Below, in pieces: positions 47,851 through 59,800 of a stretch of DNA of 64,000 bases (the stretch's first letter is position 1; each line of letters opens with the position of its first letter). The DNA comes from Serilophus lunatus (lineage: Eukaryota > Chordata > Aves > Passeriformes > Eurylaimidae). The stretch lies in assembly GCA_013399895.1 (NCBI GenBank), contig VXBA01005448.1, forward strand, positions 1,094,271 through 1,158,270. Reading direction: 5' to 3'. The translations under genes were made by a program, and so were the position numbers. The notes below the pieces were generated by a model. It saw nothing but the letters and a program-made list of their open reading frames with translations, had not been told where the DNA came from and made no database searches.

Positions 47851-49270
47851 ATTGCCATGGATATAGATGTTGGATCTCCTGGAGAAAGTAAGTCGTTTCT
47901 GGCTGAGAGTGGTTTTGTGCTAGATGAAGCTTGTACTGGATACAAAAGCATCACAGCCAATAGACAGATAAACTGCTCCTGGAAAATATCTGCTGGAGAG
48001 GCAGGTCTTCTGCTGGGTCCTGGACAGGGATGGCAAATTCCCAGGCTGGGATCTGTTCTTGCCTCTGACCACACATGGCTGGATAGCTTTAGTCAACAGC
48101 TTCTGTACTCCATGTGTTTCCATCATTATATTATTCCCATTTTGTTCCATTTATGTGTCTGCTTTACATTGTAAATTTTATGGGTCAGGGACTGTTTTAT
48201 GAGTGGCTGTTATTGTATTATTGTAAAATATTATCGGCTGAACTGAATTTTCTCTAACACTTGTTTCGTCTTTGACTTACCACTGTGATGGCAATGGTGG
48301 TGGGGAGATGAAGTGGATTACCACTGGACACCAAGACCCAGGATAAAATATCCCCTCCTTTTCCATCCCCTTATTAAAGTGATGTCCATGAAAGGATAAA
48401 CTTCATGCAGGAGGGCAGAAGGAGAGGCAGGGTACACCCCCAGCATTGCAGTTTAGTGCCATGGCTGTAGATAGGCCCTTTCCCTCTGTGCCTTCAACAA
48501 TGTTTAGTTAAAAAAGTACAATAATATCTGAACTTGGTGGTAAATATTTCAAAATACCTTATATAAAATTCAATAAAGGGATAATGTCAATAGAGGAGGA
48601 AACTATTTCCTCAGAGTAACAGGTTCTTTGTGTCAGATAAATGCTGGAGTGAAGCTTTGAGCTGTAATGGTAATAGACATCAGGGCCAGCCCTGGGGAGA
48701 ACTGTTTGATGCCGTGACTGGGGATTTTTTGCTTGTGCTTTGTGTGTTGGCATCTGGGAGTTTGTTTGCTGGAGGTGCTGAGTAGCCACATTCCCTATGG
48801 GAGACAGTGGTGCTCAGCACTTCCATAAACCAGGCCTCTTAAAATGAATCCTGCTGACCTTGGCTGTATTTGAAGGTGAGTGATAGCTGCCCAGTGAAGC
48901 CATATTTTGGAGGAAATCTCTGAAGGAGGCAATATAAGGCTTTTCCTCTGCTGTTTTTCACTCTTGGGAAAAGCTCAGTGCTTCTGGATTCCACTGGAGT
49001 AAGTCCCAGGAGGTGCAGTGGCAGAGGCTATCTTTAATCTTAATGACCTCATGAGGCCATTTTGTTCTTCAATTATTTTTTTATATTGTAAAGGACTCCC
49101 AAAATGTGTAATCTGGAGGAGCATGAGGTTGGGGTTCCCAAGCTTGTTGTTCTATTTTCCTCCATTGATGGGAGCTCTTGGCTCCACGCATTCCTGTGAG
49201 ATAAGTGAACCTTTCATCCTGCATGAACTACAGTTGAGAAGCCAGTCCTAGAGAAGCCATCTAGGATTTA
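47851..49270. other. non-coding, nothing recognised
   Basis: A plus-strand frame of about 105 codons at 47857-48174 is the longest and is unrecognised. No repeats. Confidence 0.55.
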
Positions 49271-49327
49271 CACCTAAGTCCAGGCTTCACACCTATGTTC
49301 AGGCTTCATGTATGTGTCTGGGCTTCA
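49271..49327. repeat. three-copy 19-bp tandem repeat
   Basis: Units CACCTAAGTCCAGGCTTCA (49271-49289), CACCTATGTTCAGGCTTCA (49290-49308) and TGTATGTGTCTGGGCTTCA (49309-49327) follow head to tail with no gap. Units 1 and 2 differ at two positions, unit 3 is more diverged but keeps GGCTTCA. This is a minisatellite seed. Confidence 0.92.
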
Positions 49328-51458
49328 AAATACCACGTAGGTGAGATGACCAGGTCCCTCTTCGGTGAAAAGTGAGGGCAGCTACAATGAGAAAACCTCC
49401 AGCTTAGACACTGGCTTTGGGCCACCTGTTCTCAGGAGGTGCACAGGCATACAGGAATGAAACCCAGACTGCTTGCTGACATTAGAAATTCAGTTTTTCT
49501 GAAGACGTGGTGAATTCCACCATTAACTGGAATATCTGATCAGCAATATGCATCAGCTCTCAAAGACCACTAAAAATATGAGCTACTAGCATGGTGGTCT
49601 CCAGGTGTCTGACCTGGAACTGAGACCTGTAACTGATAATGCCTCCAGGCACAGAATAGTCCAGAACTAAGGCATCAATGAAATCATGTTTATGTATATG
49701 AAATAATCAGTTCTGTCTTAGACTATAAACAAAATCAGGCAATGTAAAATGAGCTGTGTTCTTTTTTTTTGTTGTCTTTGTTGTTTGAAAAGTACTTGAT
49801 GAATTTATCTGCATATGAAGTCTGGCTATGATTAGACTAGACCAGTTTGGAAGAAGCCTAGAGATTTCCATACCAAATTCTCCATCGTTTTAGGAGATCT
49901 TGATTTATATTTCAGGCAATGATGGAGCCAGAAGACACTGTTTTTGCTACTCAGTGATTTTGCAGTGTACAACTGTATGAAAAGCACACCTGTAGGCCAT
50001 GGAGAATTATATGGTCTCCTGGTTTTAGCCAGGCTGCAAACAGCATCTTTCTGGCAAGGCTTACTGCTTATGGTACACTGAAGACCAGAGAGCTGAGAGG
50101 GTGATATGTGCATTATTATTGCTTTACATCTAAAGAAATAACAAATGGAGCAATTGTTTGTGGCAAAGGTGAAGACTAAAAGCAAATTTCCAATTTTGCT
50201 TCCAAGCAGGAGATGACTATGAACATCTCTAGGAAGGAGACCAGTCCCACTTGGGAGGTAAAACCCTTTGGGATCACAAATGTCTTGGTGGAGTCCTGCA
50301 AACATTCGTATAGTTTTGGTGTGGCAAATTCCAAGACATGAGCGGAGGGCAATATGTTACAGGTTCTGATGTATATTTTACTTCTAAGCAAATAAAACTC
50401 AATTATTGAAGTTTTTGGAATGAAGGAAGACAATTATGCTTGCAGGGGAATACTGAACACATTTAGACATGTCACAAAATGAGACATTATTATTTAATGA
50501 GTATTGCTTCGTTTAGGCAAGCCATTTGTACTTGTACGTAGCACAAGCCCTGAAGATAATCCATTGAGGCACAATAGTGGCACAGAAACAAACAATATTT
50601 AAAAAGCACCTTTTTGCAAATGGAATAGTAAGAAGTCTTCTCTGGGTCCAGTGAGATCCTTTTGTCTCAGTAGGGGAATTGGGCAGTGTCCACCAAAAGA
50701 ATCACATAGGAATTGTCCTGTGGATTTGGATTATTTAGGTATTCAGGGGACACTGAACCTGGTACTTCAGCTGTGACTGCCTGTGCTAGAGGCCTGGTTC
50801 CCAGAGGTGGAGGCAATATTATGTTCGTAAATTGTGTGTTGTCCTGTATCTGCTGGGGCAACACCAAATCCCTCTCTTGAAAGATACTTATACGTGTATA
50901 TATAAGGTAGATCTGACAGTGTCCCTACTACAGAGCTCACAGAATGAGGTCACATCCCTTCAAGGACCTCATGGCACCATCTATGCTCCCCTTCATGCCC
51001 AAATAACTCTCTGTTGGACATAGCAGAGGGAAAAGATGGGAATATGACCTCCAGGTCACTGTCTTCAAACATCAGCAGGTCTATTGGGAAGAGCTCTTGC
51101 ATGAAGGGATTCCAGTTGGATTACAACCTGACTAGTGTCAACCTGTTGACGTATCTTAATCCTGCATATATATGTTTATGTGAACTTGCACCTTCCTGTG
51201 TCCATATTTTGAAATGCTAGAATTTGATTTTACACCTAAAATAAACAAAAACAGTCTAGTCTTTATCACTGTTGCTCTTTTTAGACATGAATGTGCAGTG
51301 ATGCTTACCTGAGTCTGAAGACAGTCTACAGATAGTTCCAGGGAAATGAAGCCAGTCCTCAATCTGGGAGTAGTACTGCCACACCATTGTGATCTTGATA
51401 TTAAGGACTATGTAACTTATCAAATAGTCTACAAAAAGAGAGTGCAACTGACTCCTTG
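49328..51458. other. non-coding, nothing recognised
   Basis: A minus-strand ATG frame of 157 codons at 49832-50305 is among the longest in the window and resembles nothing known; a frame this long is expected about once or more by chance. No transposon recognised. Confidence 0.5.
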
Positions 51459-51511
51459 TTTGGAAGAGGAGTGATCAAGATCCCTTCCAGTCCTACTTTC
51501 TATGATTTTTA
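51459..51511 (+). mobile_element. CR1 LINE, short 3' fragment
   Basis: 'ttggaagaggagtgatcaag', 'atcccttccagtcctacttt' and CTATGATTTTTATG follow the order of a CR1 3' end. About 50 bases remain, decayed, with a single recognisable tail unit. Confidence 0.65.
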
Positions 51512-52780
51512 TGTGAAGATGTACACACTGTGATAGCATAGTCAACAGCAAGATGGAAAGCCTGGGAGAGATCATAATTTATTTTTTCCTCTGGGAAATC
51601 ATGGTCTTTTGTGCACGTGTATGTGTGTGTGACTATAGCCATTCATTGTCCTTGCTTAATCTCTCCCCTCTCTATCTGAAGAGCTCAGCAAGATGGGAGA
51701 AGCCCTCATGTCACTTGTGTTTTATGTAATAGCTTGGGACATGTGGATGTTTTTTTCCCCAAAACTAGAAACATGCTGTGAAAGTAGATGCCTGCTAACT
51801 CCCTTCCTGCTGAGCCAGTAGAGTGAGAGCAAGGGAATGTTGCTAATCTAATGGGCTTCTGGCATAGACCCAGCCCCAGTTCCAGCTGTGCAAGACTGGA
51901 TCTGTCCCTGCTGCTACTCTGGTTTCGAAAGGGCTGAGTAAGAGAGGCACACTTCTTTCATGCATTTTGTCCTCTTGGCAGGGAAGAGACATGGAAGAAG
52001 TAAGTTACAGAGAGGGAGATGATTGTGCAGCACGCTGGATGGAGAGGGAGAAGCACAGTTGGCTGTTGATGATAAAACTGCTCAGAATATCTCCCCGTAA
52101 CTAAGTCAGTGGCACTTATAAGGACTTGGATGAAAGTACTGCAGTGCCATGACAGGTGAGCATTAGTTTTCCTAGCCCAAGCCTAGGCTATGCTGTGAAT
52201 GATCTGGGCCAGAGACCTACCCTGACAGCCTTGTTTGTCATTAGAGAAGGTTGTGACAACATCCATTAATCTTTTTTAGATTCTTCTCTTACTCGTGGGG
52301 TTTTTTTCCTTTTGAGCAGGGATTTGTAGAATGAGCAATTTTGTCTCTATTTCCAATGATCAGTCGCTGTGAAGTCAAGACCTTATTTATTTATATAGGG
52401 TTAATATTTGTGAGGCTCATTGTTAAAGTGGCTGATAGCTTTTTGTCCACTGCTGCCATCCATCAGTCTTTCAGAGGAGGTCAGTGACTGAAGTGAGCAG
52501 TGCTTTCATTTTCCTTGGTAATAATTTGAGTGGCTCATCAAAAAGATCAAAATTTCTCCCTCATTAAAATAAAATCACTCATCTGCTTATGTGAAAGCTG
52601 TCTATACCACTCAATGCCATCAAGAAGAGCTTTTTCTTTCTCCTTTCCATTAAAGAAAGATGCACAACAAATATTTAATACATCCTGATCGCCTCTTCTC
52701 TCCAGCTTGGTCTGGGCACCAAGTGAGGAGCACATTTAGTAGAGATGACTGCCATGTGTGGCATGTGGCATGTTTGTTTA
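51512..52780. other. non-coding, nothing recognised
   Basis: Short GT run near 51620-51630. No gene or transposon recognised. Confidence 0.6.
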
Positions 52781-52828
52781 TTATCAGTAAGCAATAATAA
52801 TCAGTTAATTATCAGTCAATTATCAGTA
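52781..52828. promoter_or_regulatory. cluster of GATA-type sites in an 11-bp tandem repeat
   Basis: TTATCAGT, the reverse complement of the GATA-factor site ACTGATAA, occurs at 52781-52788, 52809-52816 and 52820-52827. The last two belong to a three-unit 11-bp tandem repeat (AATAATCAGTT, AATTATCAGTC, AATTATCAGTA at 52796-52828). Three perfect sites within 47 bases could act together, or could simply be a by-product of tandem slippage. Confidence 0.5.
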
Positions 52829-53482
52829 AGGACATTGATGTTACTGTGCCCATTGCACCTCCTGGCACCTGAACTTCATGTGACTTTATTCATGGAGTTT
52901 CCACAGCTGGTCATAGTGAGCTAAAAGTGCTCCCAATAAAGTTTGCTTTATAAAAAGAATGTTTCCACAAGTGTGTTGGATGGTTGAATGAATGCTGCAT
53001 GATTCAGAAGCACTGGCTTTACAATAAAAATTAAATGTAATGTGGTGGCTAAGAATATTGCAAATTGAAATTTTAAACATAAACAACATGGAGTTTGAAA
53101 TTGCAGGGTATTGGTTTAAATATTCATCATCAACACAAGCCTTCTTATTAATGAGAAATATTGGATATTTGGCTCACTGTGTCCATTCAGAGCCATCCTG
53201 GATACAATGCATTTATGGTGAATGGAAGACCTTCTGAAGAACTATCAGAGGGCAAGAGACTTTGAGGGATCTTTTCCTACTAAATATTAGGTGGGTTGTT
53301 GAAGACTTTTGTCTTTGAATGGGTTTTGTGCAGAAGTGTTTTGAGGAGGATCTAAAAGCCAATAGAAGGTGTACTTCAGATTTGCAGGATCAAGACTTGA
53401 TCCTTTGACAAGAGATGGGAGAGATTCTTGGTAAACAGCCTCTCTGAGGCAAGGGCAGCCATTTACCATTCCTTCACGTGAA
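52829..53482. other. non-coding, nothing recognised
   Basis: AT-rich in its middle. No gene or transposon recognised. Confidence 0.55.
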
Positions 53483-53662
53483 CATGGTGAGGCACTGGAG
53501 CGAGTTGTCTGGAGAAGCTGTTGGAGATGTCCTGCAAAGACCATGTCTTTACATGAGGCTTTGGCAATAAGGTCTATTGGAAGGTGTTCCTGCCCATGGC
53601 AGGGAGGTTAAACTAGGTGACCTTTAAGGTCCCTTCCAACACAAACCATTCTATGATTCTAT
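53483..53662 (+). mobile_element. CR1 LINE 3' end, 5'-truncated
   Basis: Plus-strand CR1: 'catggtgaggcactggagcg', 'gttgtctggagaagctgttg', 'tctattggaaggtgttcctg', 'cccatggcagggaggttaaa', 'gacctttaaggtcccttcca' and a clean tail CCATTCTATGATTCTATG. The tail is among the best preserved in the window, suggesting a younger copy. A minus-strand frame overlapping its start is a shadow. Confidence 0.95.
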
Positions 53663-56600
53663 GTATTTCTGGCCTGAGCTTCTGAGAAAATCTGACAGGT
53701 GAGAGGTCCAGACCAGGTCCTTCTACAAATGGTGGGACTGTATAGAGGGTAGATGTTCTCAAAGGGTGTTTTACATAACTGCTTTCTGAGCTTTTTTAGG
53801 AATAAAAGTGTTTGGCATTAGAAAATTCTGGTGTTTGGGCGTTACTGCCATCTAACCCTAAGGAGCTAATTGAGAAACCAGAGCTCCAGGCACCTCTGGA
53901 AGTAGCTATGTTAGCTATGGTCTCAGTAGAGATAAAGGAATGTTTTCAAACTACAAAAAAATGGACAGTAGGGCTCCATATTGTCCAAACAAGATAATTT
54001 GGCATGAGCTTGCCAAACTCAGGGTGCCCCCAAACTGAGCTGGTGGCCACCTGAAAGAAGGACAGGACCACCGTTGGACTTTTTAAAATCACTCTTCACA
54101 GCTCCCACCAGGACATTTCTCTGAACACCTTTGTCCTTCAGGACACTGTCCTTCTGGAGTACACAGACTGTCTCAGAGCCAACGGGACTTTATGCTGCCA
54201 ACACAACCCCAGGAGAGATCATCTGAGCCTGACTGTCAGTGTAAAACAGCCACATGATGCAATGAGTGAGGCTGGAGACCATCAGCTGGTTGTCATCCAA
54301 ACCACATGGACTGTAGTCAACTGCTCCATTGACATCTCCTGGGAGAGGCATTGTTTACACAGCAGGTAGGTTTTGTCTGGAACCAGCATCTGGTTTCTTT
54401 CAAGAAGGGAATTAGGGATCAAGAATAAGCAGAAACTATTCAAGTGATACCAATTATAACTGGATGTCTTGGCATGTGGTGGGTCAGATTGCACGTGATG
54501 CTACTTTAACTGAAAAACCTCCTGAAATGAGGGAATTTTGGAGACATTGGAGCTCTGGGGGATTTGTTTCACTCCGTGACCCTTCTGTAGAACTCTGGTG
54601 ATCACCTTGAGCATCTTATTTGCTTTTAGTGGTGGTTCCCTTGTATTTGCATATGTATGGACAGTTGATCCAGTCATATCCAGCAGGACTAATGCAGGCT
54701 CCAGGGAGCAACTTCAGTGATTGTTGAGGCAATCCTTTTAGGTTTGCTGTCTTCACGGACAAGGACAACAGTGAAGAAAGGAGTTCTTTTCCCATAGAGA
54801 TCACATAGATTTACCCTCTGTACCTCTTTCTTCCTTTAAAATGAAGGTGGCACTGCTTTTCTATTTTCTGTTTAGATTGTTGGCTTTTTGAGTCAAGGGA
54901 TAGTTCTCACTCTTCACATTTATTATTTTGTACAATACACGAACAGCTGATCTGCTGTGCCTCTTGTTATGTGTATACAAATGACCTGTTACAAAAGGCC
55001 TTAAACTATTCAATAGCAAATACAGCAGACATGCTTTTTAATACTGACACTGCCATTCCAAAGCCAACGGCTTAATAAATTAACTAAAAATTTAAGAGGG
55101 AAGAGAACTTAACTCGAAGCAGTGTGCAGTGCTCAGTGGTATTGCTGGTGTTGGCAGTGCTGAGCTTTCCTTTTGCTTAGACTCCACCAGCTCTCTTCCC
55201 TATGGTCTGAACCCTTTTTAGGGGCCCCCACATCCTCCAGAGTTGCCTTTTCACCAGTGGCCAAGATGCCAGGTGCTGTTTGATTATTACTCATTCCTTT
55301 TTTTTATTACCTTTGACATGGTGTAATATTGTTTAGTGATTTACTGCACTTTGCATTTAAATATAGTGGTTCAAATGTCTTTTAATATTAGAAAGCAGTT
55401 CTACTTTGGAGATGAAAAGTGCTACATATAAACTACAGCACAGTAACTCAAGGATCTTCTTATTCACAGTCTGCATAACCTGTACTTGAGAAGCACCAGG
55501 TTGGACACTCTTTACATGTGTATCTAGATGCCTTTGTTGCTCCTACAATTGCATTTCTACAGGGAATGAACTGAAAGTATAAAGACTATGTAGTCCATCC
55601 ATATCCTCTGAGTTAATATCAGTAGAGCCTTTTTTTGCCTTCTGAAGAAGGAAGAAACCCAACATCCTGGGAAAACGGTGTCTACCCATTTTTAGGAGAA
55701 GGTCACAGACTAGGCAGGCTGAAAAGGCCATTCAGCAAAAATAAACAGAGGGAAATATGACCATCTGTGCTCATCTTGGATGAGCAAATGGTATTTGGCA
55801 TAGTCATAGTCACAGCTGAGTACCATTACCTTCTGTCCCCTCCAGAGAGGGAGTGTGAACTTCACCATTTAAGCACCAGGAGGTTTTGCAGTTGAACTGG
55901 CACTGTGAGCTGTGAAACCCTGTCGTGTGAACCACAGTCTTCACTGCCCAAGTCTCCCTGTCTATTTGTGACTTTTCAAATCCTTGTGTTTATGTTTGTC
56001 ATACAACATGATCCATCTCCGGTGTAACTCCATCACCTGTTGTGGCTCACAGTTACTCTGAGTTATCCCCAGAGGGCTGACAGTGAGGTTCACAGTCACC
56101 CCAGAAAGCCATGAAGCTTGGCATTATGAGATACCTTACTCAGATACTCATGAAGTTCGTGTCTGAACTCGAGACACCCATCTCAGCTCTTGTTTTTAAC
56201 ACTTGTTTCCTCCTCACTTTGTGGTTGGTTGGTAACATGTTCGCTTGAAGAAATAGTCTAGGAATAGGGGGAAAATTCCATGAAAGAAAGCACAATGGTG
56301 TACCAAGGGAGCTCTGGTGAAAGACTGCAAGCTTTCCTGCTGACTGATGCTCTGAGGTTATTTTCTGCCTAATTCCAGTTAAGCCCAAATTGTTCTGCAG
56401 TCTTGGCTTGCTAGACCAGAAAGATGTGCATTTAACTTGTGGACTCTGAGCACCTTCAGACGTGAGGCAAGAGAATTTTTTGGGATCTATGGGCTTGAGC
56501 CCTCCTGGTCATAGTGTTTGGTTCAGCTCTCATGTAACGGCTGAATGAAAAGCTTGTGATGTGAAGAGCTTGTCAAAGCTGAGATACCAAGATCAACACA

Positions 56601-56800
56601 ACCACCTTGTCAACTTATTTACGCTTTTTCTTAATTCCCAGTTCCTGCAATCATATGGTTAAATCTGCCCATCTGATGACCAAAAGAGGAAGAAGTTATT
56701 AACTTGGATAGAAGGGTATGGGCAAACAACTTATATCTGGCATGCAGTCTTAACTGGACTAGGTAATTTCCTTGAATACATTTAGAAACCTTTGAGTATA
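53663..56800. other. non-coding; one splice-flanked open stretch, weak
   Basis: No recognised gene or transposon. A stop-free plus-strand stretch of 104 codons lies at 54055-54366 and ends at a good splice-donor word, CAG|GTAGGT (about 54363-54371), with a usable acceptor at about 54101. Its peptide is unrecognised and its length is within chance. AT-rich complex sequence at 54940-55450 has a mildly enhancer-like look. A perfect octamer ATTTGCAT lies at 54645-54652. Confidence 0.45.
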
Positions 56801-56850
56801 TGTTTGGTTGTGGGTTGTTTTGTTTTTTTTGGGTTTTTTTGTTTTTTTTT
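56801..56850. repeat. T/G-rich low-complexity tract
   Basis: Fifty bases of only T and G ending in T runs of seven to nine with G breaks. No regular unit. Confidence 0.85.
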
Positions 56851-59800
56851 CTTGAGGTAATGATGTTTTAGTTAATTACATATGTGTTCTCCAGCCACAT
56901 TGCTTTTGACAGAGGACTAGAAACCCTAGAACTTGGTTTACTGAGTGATAGAGCCATGACCCATCTATGCTGGCATCAAGGACAGAACATTTTTATAATT
57001 GTGCAGCTCCATCTGCACTGAGGCATATGCCAGAGAAATGTAACTACTTCTAAATGAAAGAACCACATGGATTTGCATAACTTACATAGGGATATAGCAC
57101 ACAGGAACATGAAAACTAGTAGTGGGCTTATCTAGTTCCTACCTGTCTGCTGAGATACCATTACTATCCTCGTGTATTTTCTTTGCCTATTTCTATTAGG
57201 AGACCTGCAATTTAGTTCACCCCTTTGTCACTGAGACATTCACTACTGTGCTTAACTCACAAGAAGAAGCAATTAGTTACCTTGCCAGTTTAAGATGCTG
57301 TAACTCAATTGACTGATTGTGTCCTGGTGTTTTAGACCAAGTCTATCATGATGGCAAATGTTAACTTAATTTAGGCACTCACCAAATGCTTGTTTCTGGC
57401 TGGGGTCCAGCTTTCAACAAATGTTTCAATCCTGAAAGATGTATTCATGTAGGATTGCTAATTTGCAGCCCTATTTGTTAGGACTCTTTCTACAGCAGAT
57501 GGTTCTGTTGCAGAAAAGGTTTTCTGCTCTCTGCCATGGGAGCAAAGCACCAGCCCCCAACATACCCGACCTCTCTCTGTCCTGCAAAATTCAGGGCTCT
57601 GATCAGCACTGCAAGCTGCCTAAGATCACCCAGGCTTCAGATAACTTAACAGCAAGACCTGTGTATGGATTTGGACTTTGCATGGATTTGCAGAGATTTG
57701 GAGTAAAGCTGCACATACGCCTCAGTCAGCTGCCATGTGTAGATATGACTCAACATTGCACCATGCCCTGGCTGTTAAGCTGTCCTCTGGTGAACCAAGA
57801 AAACAAGAGAATTTTGAGATTTAGGCCCCCTCAGCTGCAGCTGCCTGCTTACTGCTCACTGTTTTCCTGGAAGTCACTGACAACTTCTTATACCTTGTAT
57901 AGGGGCTTGAAGTGACAAGTGACTGGGTGAACACCCTCAATAAAAGAGTAACATTTTGGTTTGAATATGTTAAATTACACCTTGAACAAGAAGCCAGAAC
58001 AGACTCAAGAGCCTCTGCAAGGAATGCTATTCTATGGTCACTATCTCCCCTACAGAGAGGGGAGTTTCTACATAGACTTCAAAGGTGGGTTTCTTTAGGA
58101 TCACGTTCTACGATCCCAAATGGACCTTTGCTGAGTAGGCAGAGCTGTGCATAGCCCGAGGTGCTGGCCACATGAAGAGCCTTGCAACGTGGTTGGGAAG
58201 GACTCAAACTTCACAGTGCACACCAGAGCTCAGATGCAGAGACCAGAGTGGCATGGACATGTGGAGAGAGATGTCATGGGAAATGATGCAAAGATGGGAT
58301 TTTGGGCATAGCCTGGCATTGAAAATCAGGCCACTGATTGGAAATGAAACAGGGCAGGTGTATAAGAGAGGAAGGACCAAAGATCCCTATGCTGGACAAT
58401 AATGATAAACCCTCACAGGTAGGTAGTTTTTCACAACAAAATCAAAATTCTCAAATCTTAGCCTGTTACTATTCATGTCCCAGGTTATACACTGTGTCAT
58501 ATCTCATGTAAAGGAGAGAAAGATTTGCCTGTCCTGAGTGGAGAGACTTTTATTGCTGCCTTTGGGAGAGTCTGTGCCAGAAAATATTTAAGGGGAGTAT
58601 TCAAAGCAGCAGCAGTTCTCCTAGTGTTTAATTTCTCTAGTGAGAAAAGCACAGGGTGGGCTGCGGATGATCTAAGCATGTCAGTTGTCAGATGAAAGCA
58701 TTTCCAAATGGCTTTCTGGTTATATTTATGTCTTCTGGCTGAAAATGCATTTGATTTTTTTTTTTCAGATGAGGACTTTTTTTTCTTGCCTGTCTTAGAA
58801 AGGGAATTTACTGATTAAAAGTCACTACATTGACAGCAGCAGAAATTGAAGTTCCTTTTTTATCTCCAGAACAGGTACTGCATGTACAGAGGCACCACAA
58901 ACCCAGGCTGTGATGTGTCTTAGCTCTATCCTGAGCTTAACAACCTGGAAGGAAGAGGGAATAAGCTGCTCCTTGTGGCCCTGTTAGGTTGTGCTGTTGT
59001 TCAAATGAAGAACCTTGGCTTTAAATCTGGGGTAGGAGGTTTTGTTAATAGGATCGGCTGTTCAGCAGGAGCAGGGCTGCAACCTCTCCTGGTGGATTTG
59101 CAAAGAAGGTAACTGGATAGCTGTCAGGTACTGACAGGAGTTGATCTTCTGAGTTGGTTTTGAACGGCTCAATAATCAGTGAAAGACTTTTCCCACTTCT
59201 GAAAAAGTCCCTTTAATAGGAAAGTGGTCTCTGTTTGACTGCAAAGGAGATCCTATTACATATTCACAATGAGGCTATCGCTTTACATACAGGTCTCATT
59301 CTTTAACAAGCCTCTGAAAGAGGTCTTTGTCTTGTGAATTAGTAAAGTCCACTTTTTTTGAAAGATCTGTGCCAAGAGCTAAACATGTATAAACTGATTT
59401 GGGCAAAATAATTCCACAACAAGGTAATTGGCTGTGCCATGAAAACTGGTGGTTGCCTTACTGTTTGGTGCATAGATGTTGCCTTTGTTTGCAAACTCAA
59501 ACACCCAATATTGCAAAAAGAGACCCTTAGTAAGCAGCTTCAATTTTTCTTCCTCTAGTGAGGCCAGAATACCTCGACAACACTTTTGTTCTGGTAGGCC
59601 ATTGGGACACTGCGTGTCAGTGTAAGAATAGGACTTTTTTATGCATATAGAAACAAAAAAGATAAACATGAAATTAATCAATGACCTTCCAACAGGTACC
59701 TGTGTGCATGTAAGGAAAGCTAGGATGTGTATTTCTAGCCTATTTAACTTGGGATTATTTGGATTCCTTATATGATTTCTGTGTCTGCGTAAATATTCCC

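Noticed and set aside
49832..50305. 157-codon minus-strand frame as a gene
   Set aside because: Unrecognised peptide, overlapped by another frame on the same strand, and no supporting signals.
57439..57915. 158-codon frame, the longest in the window, as a gene
   Set aside because: No recognisable domain, no promoter or CpG patch, and its length is within chance for 64 kb read on both strands.
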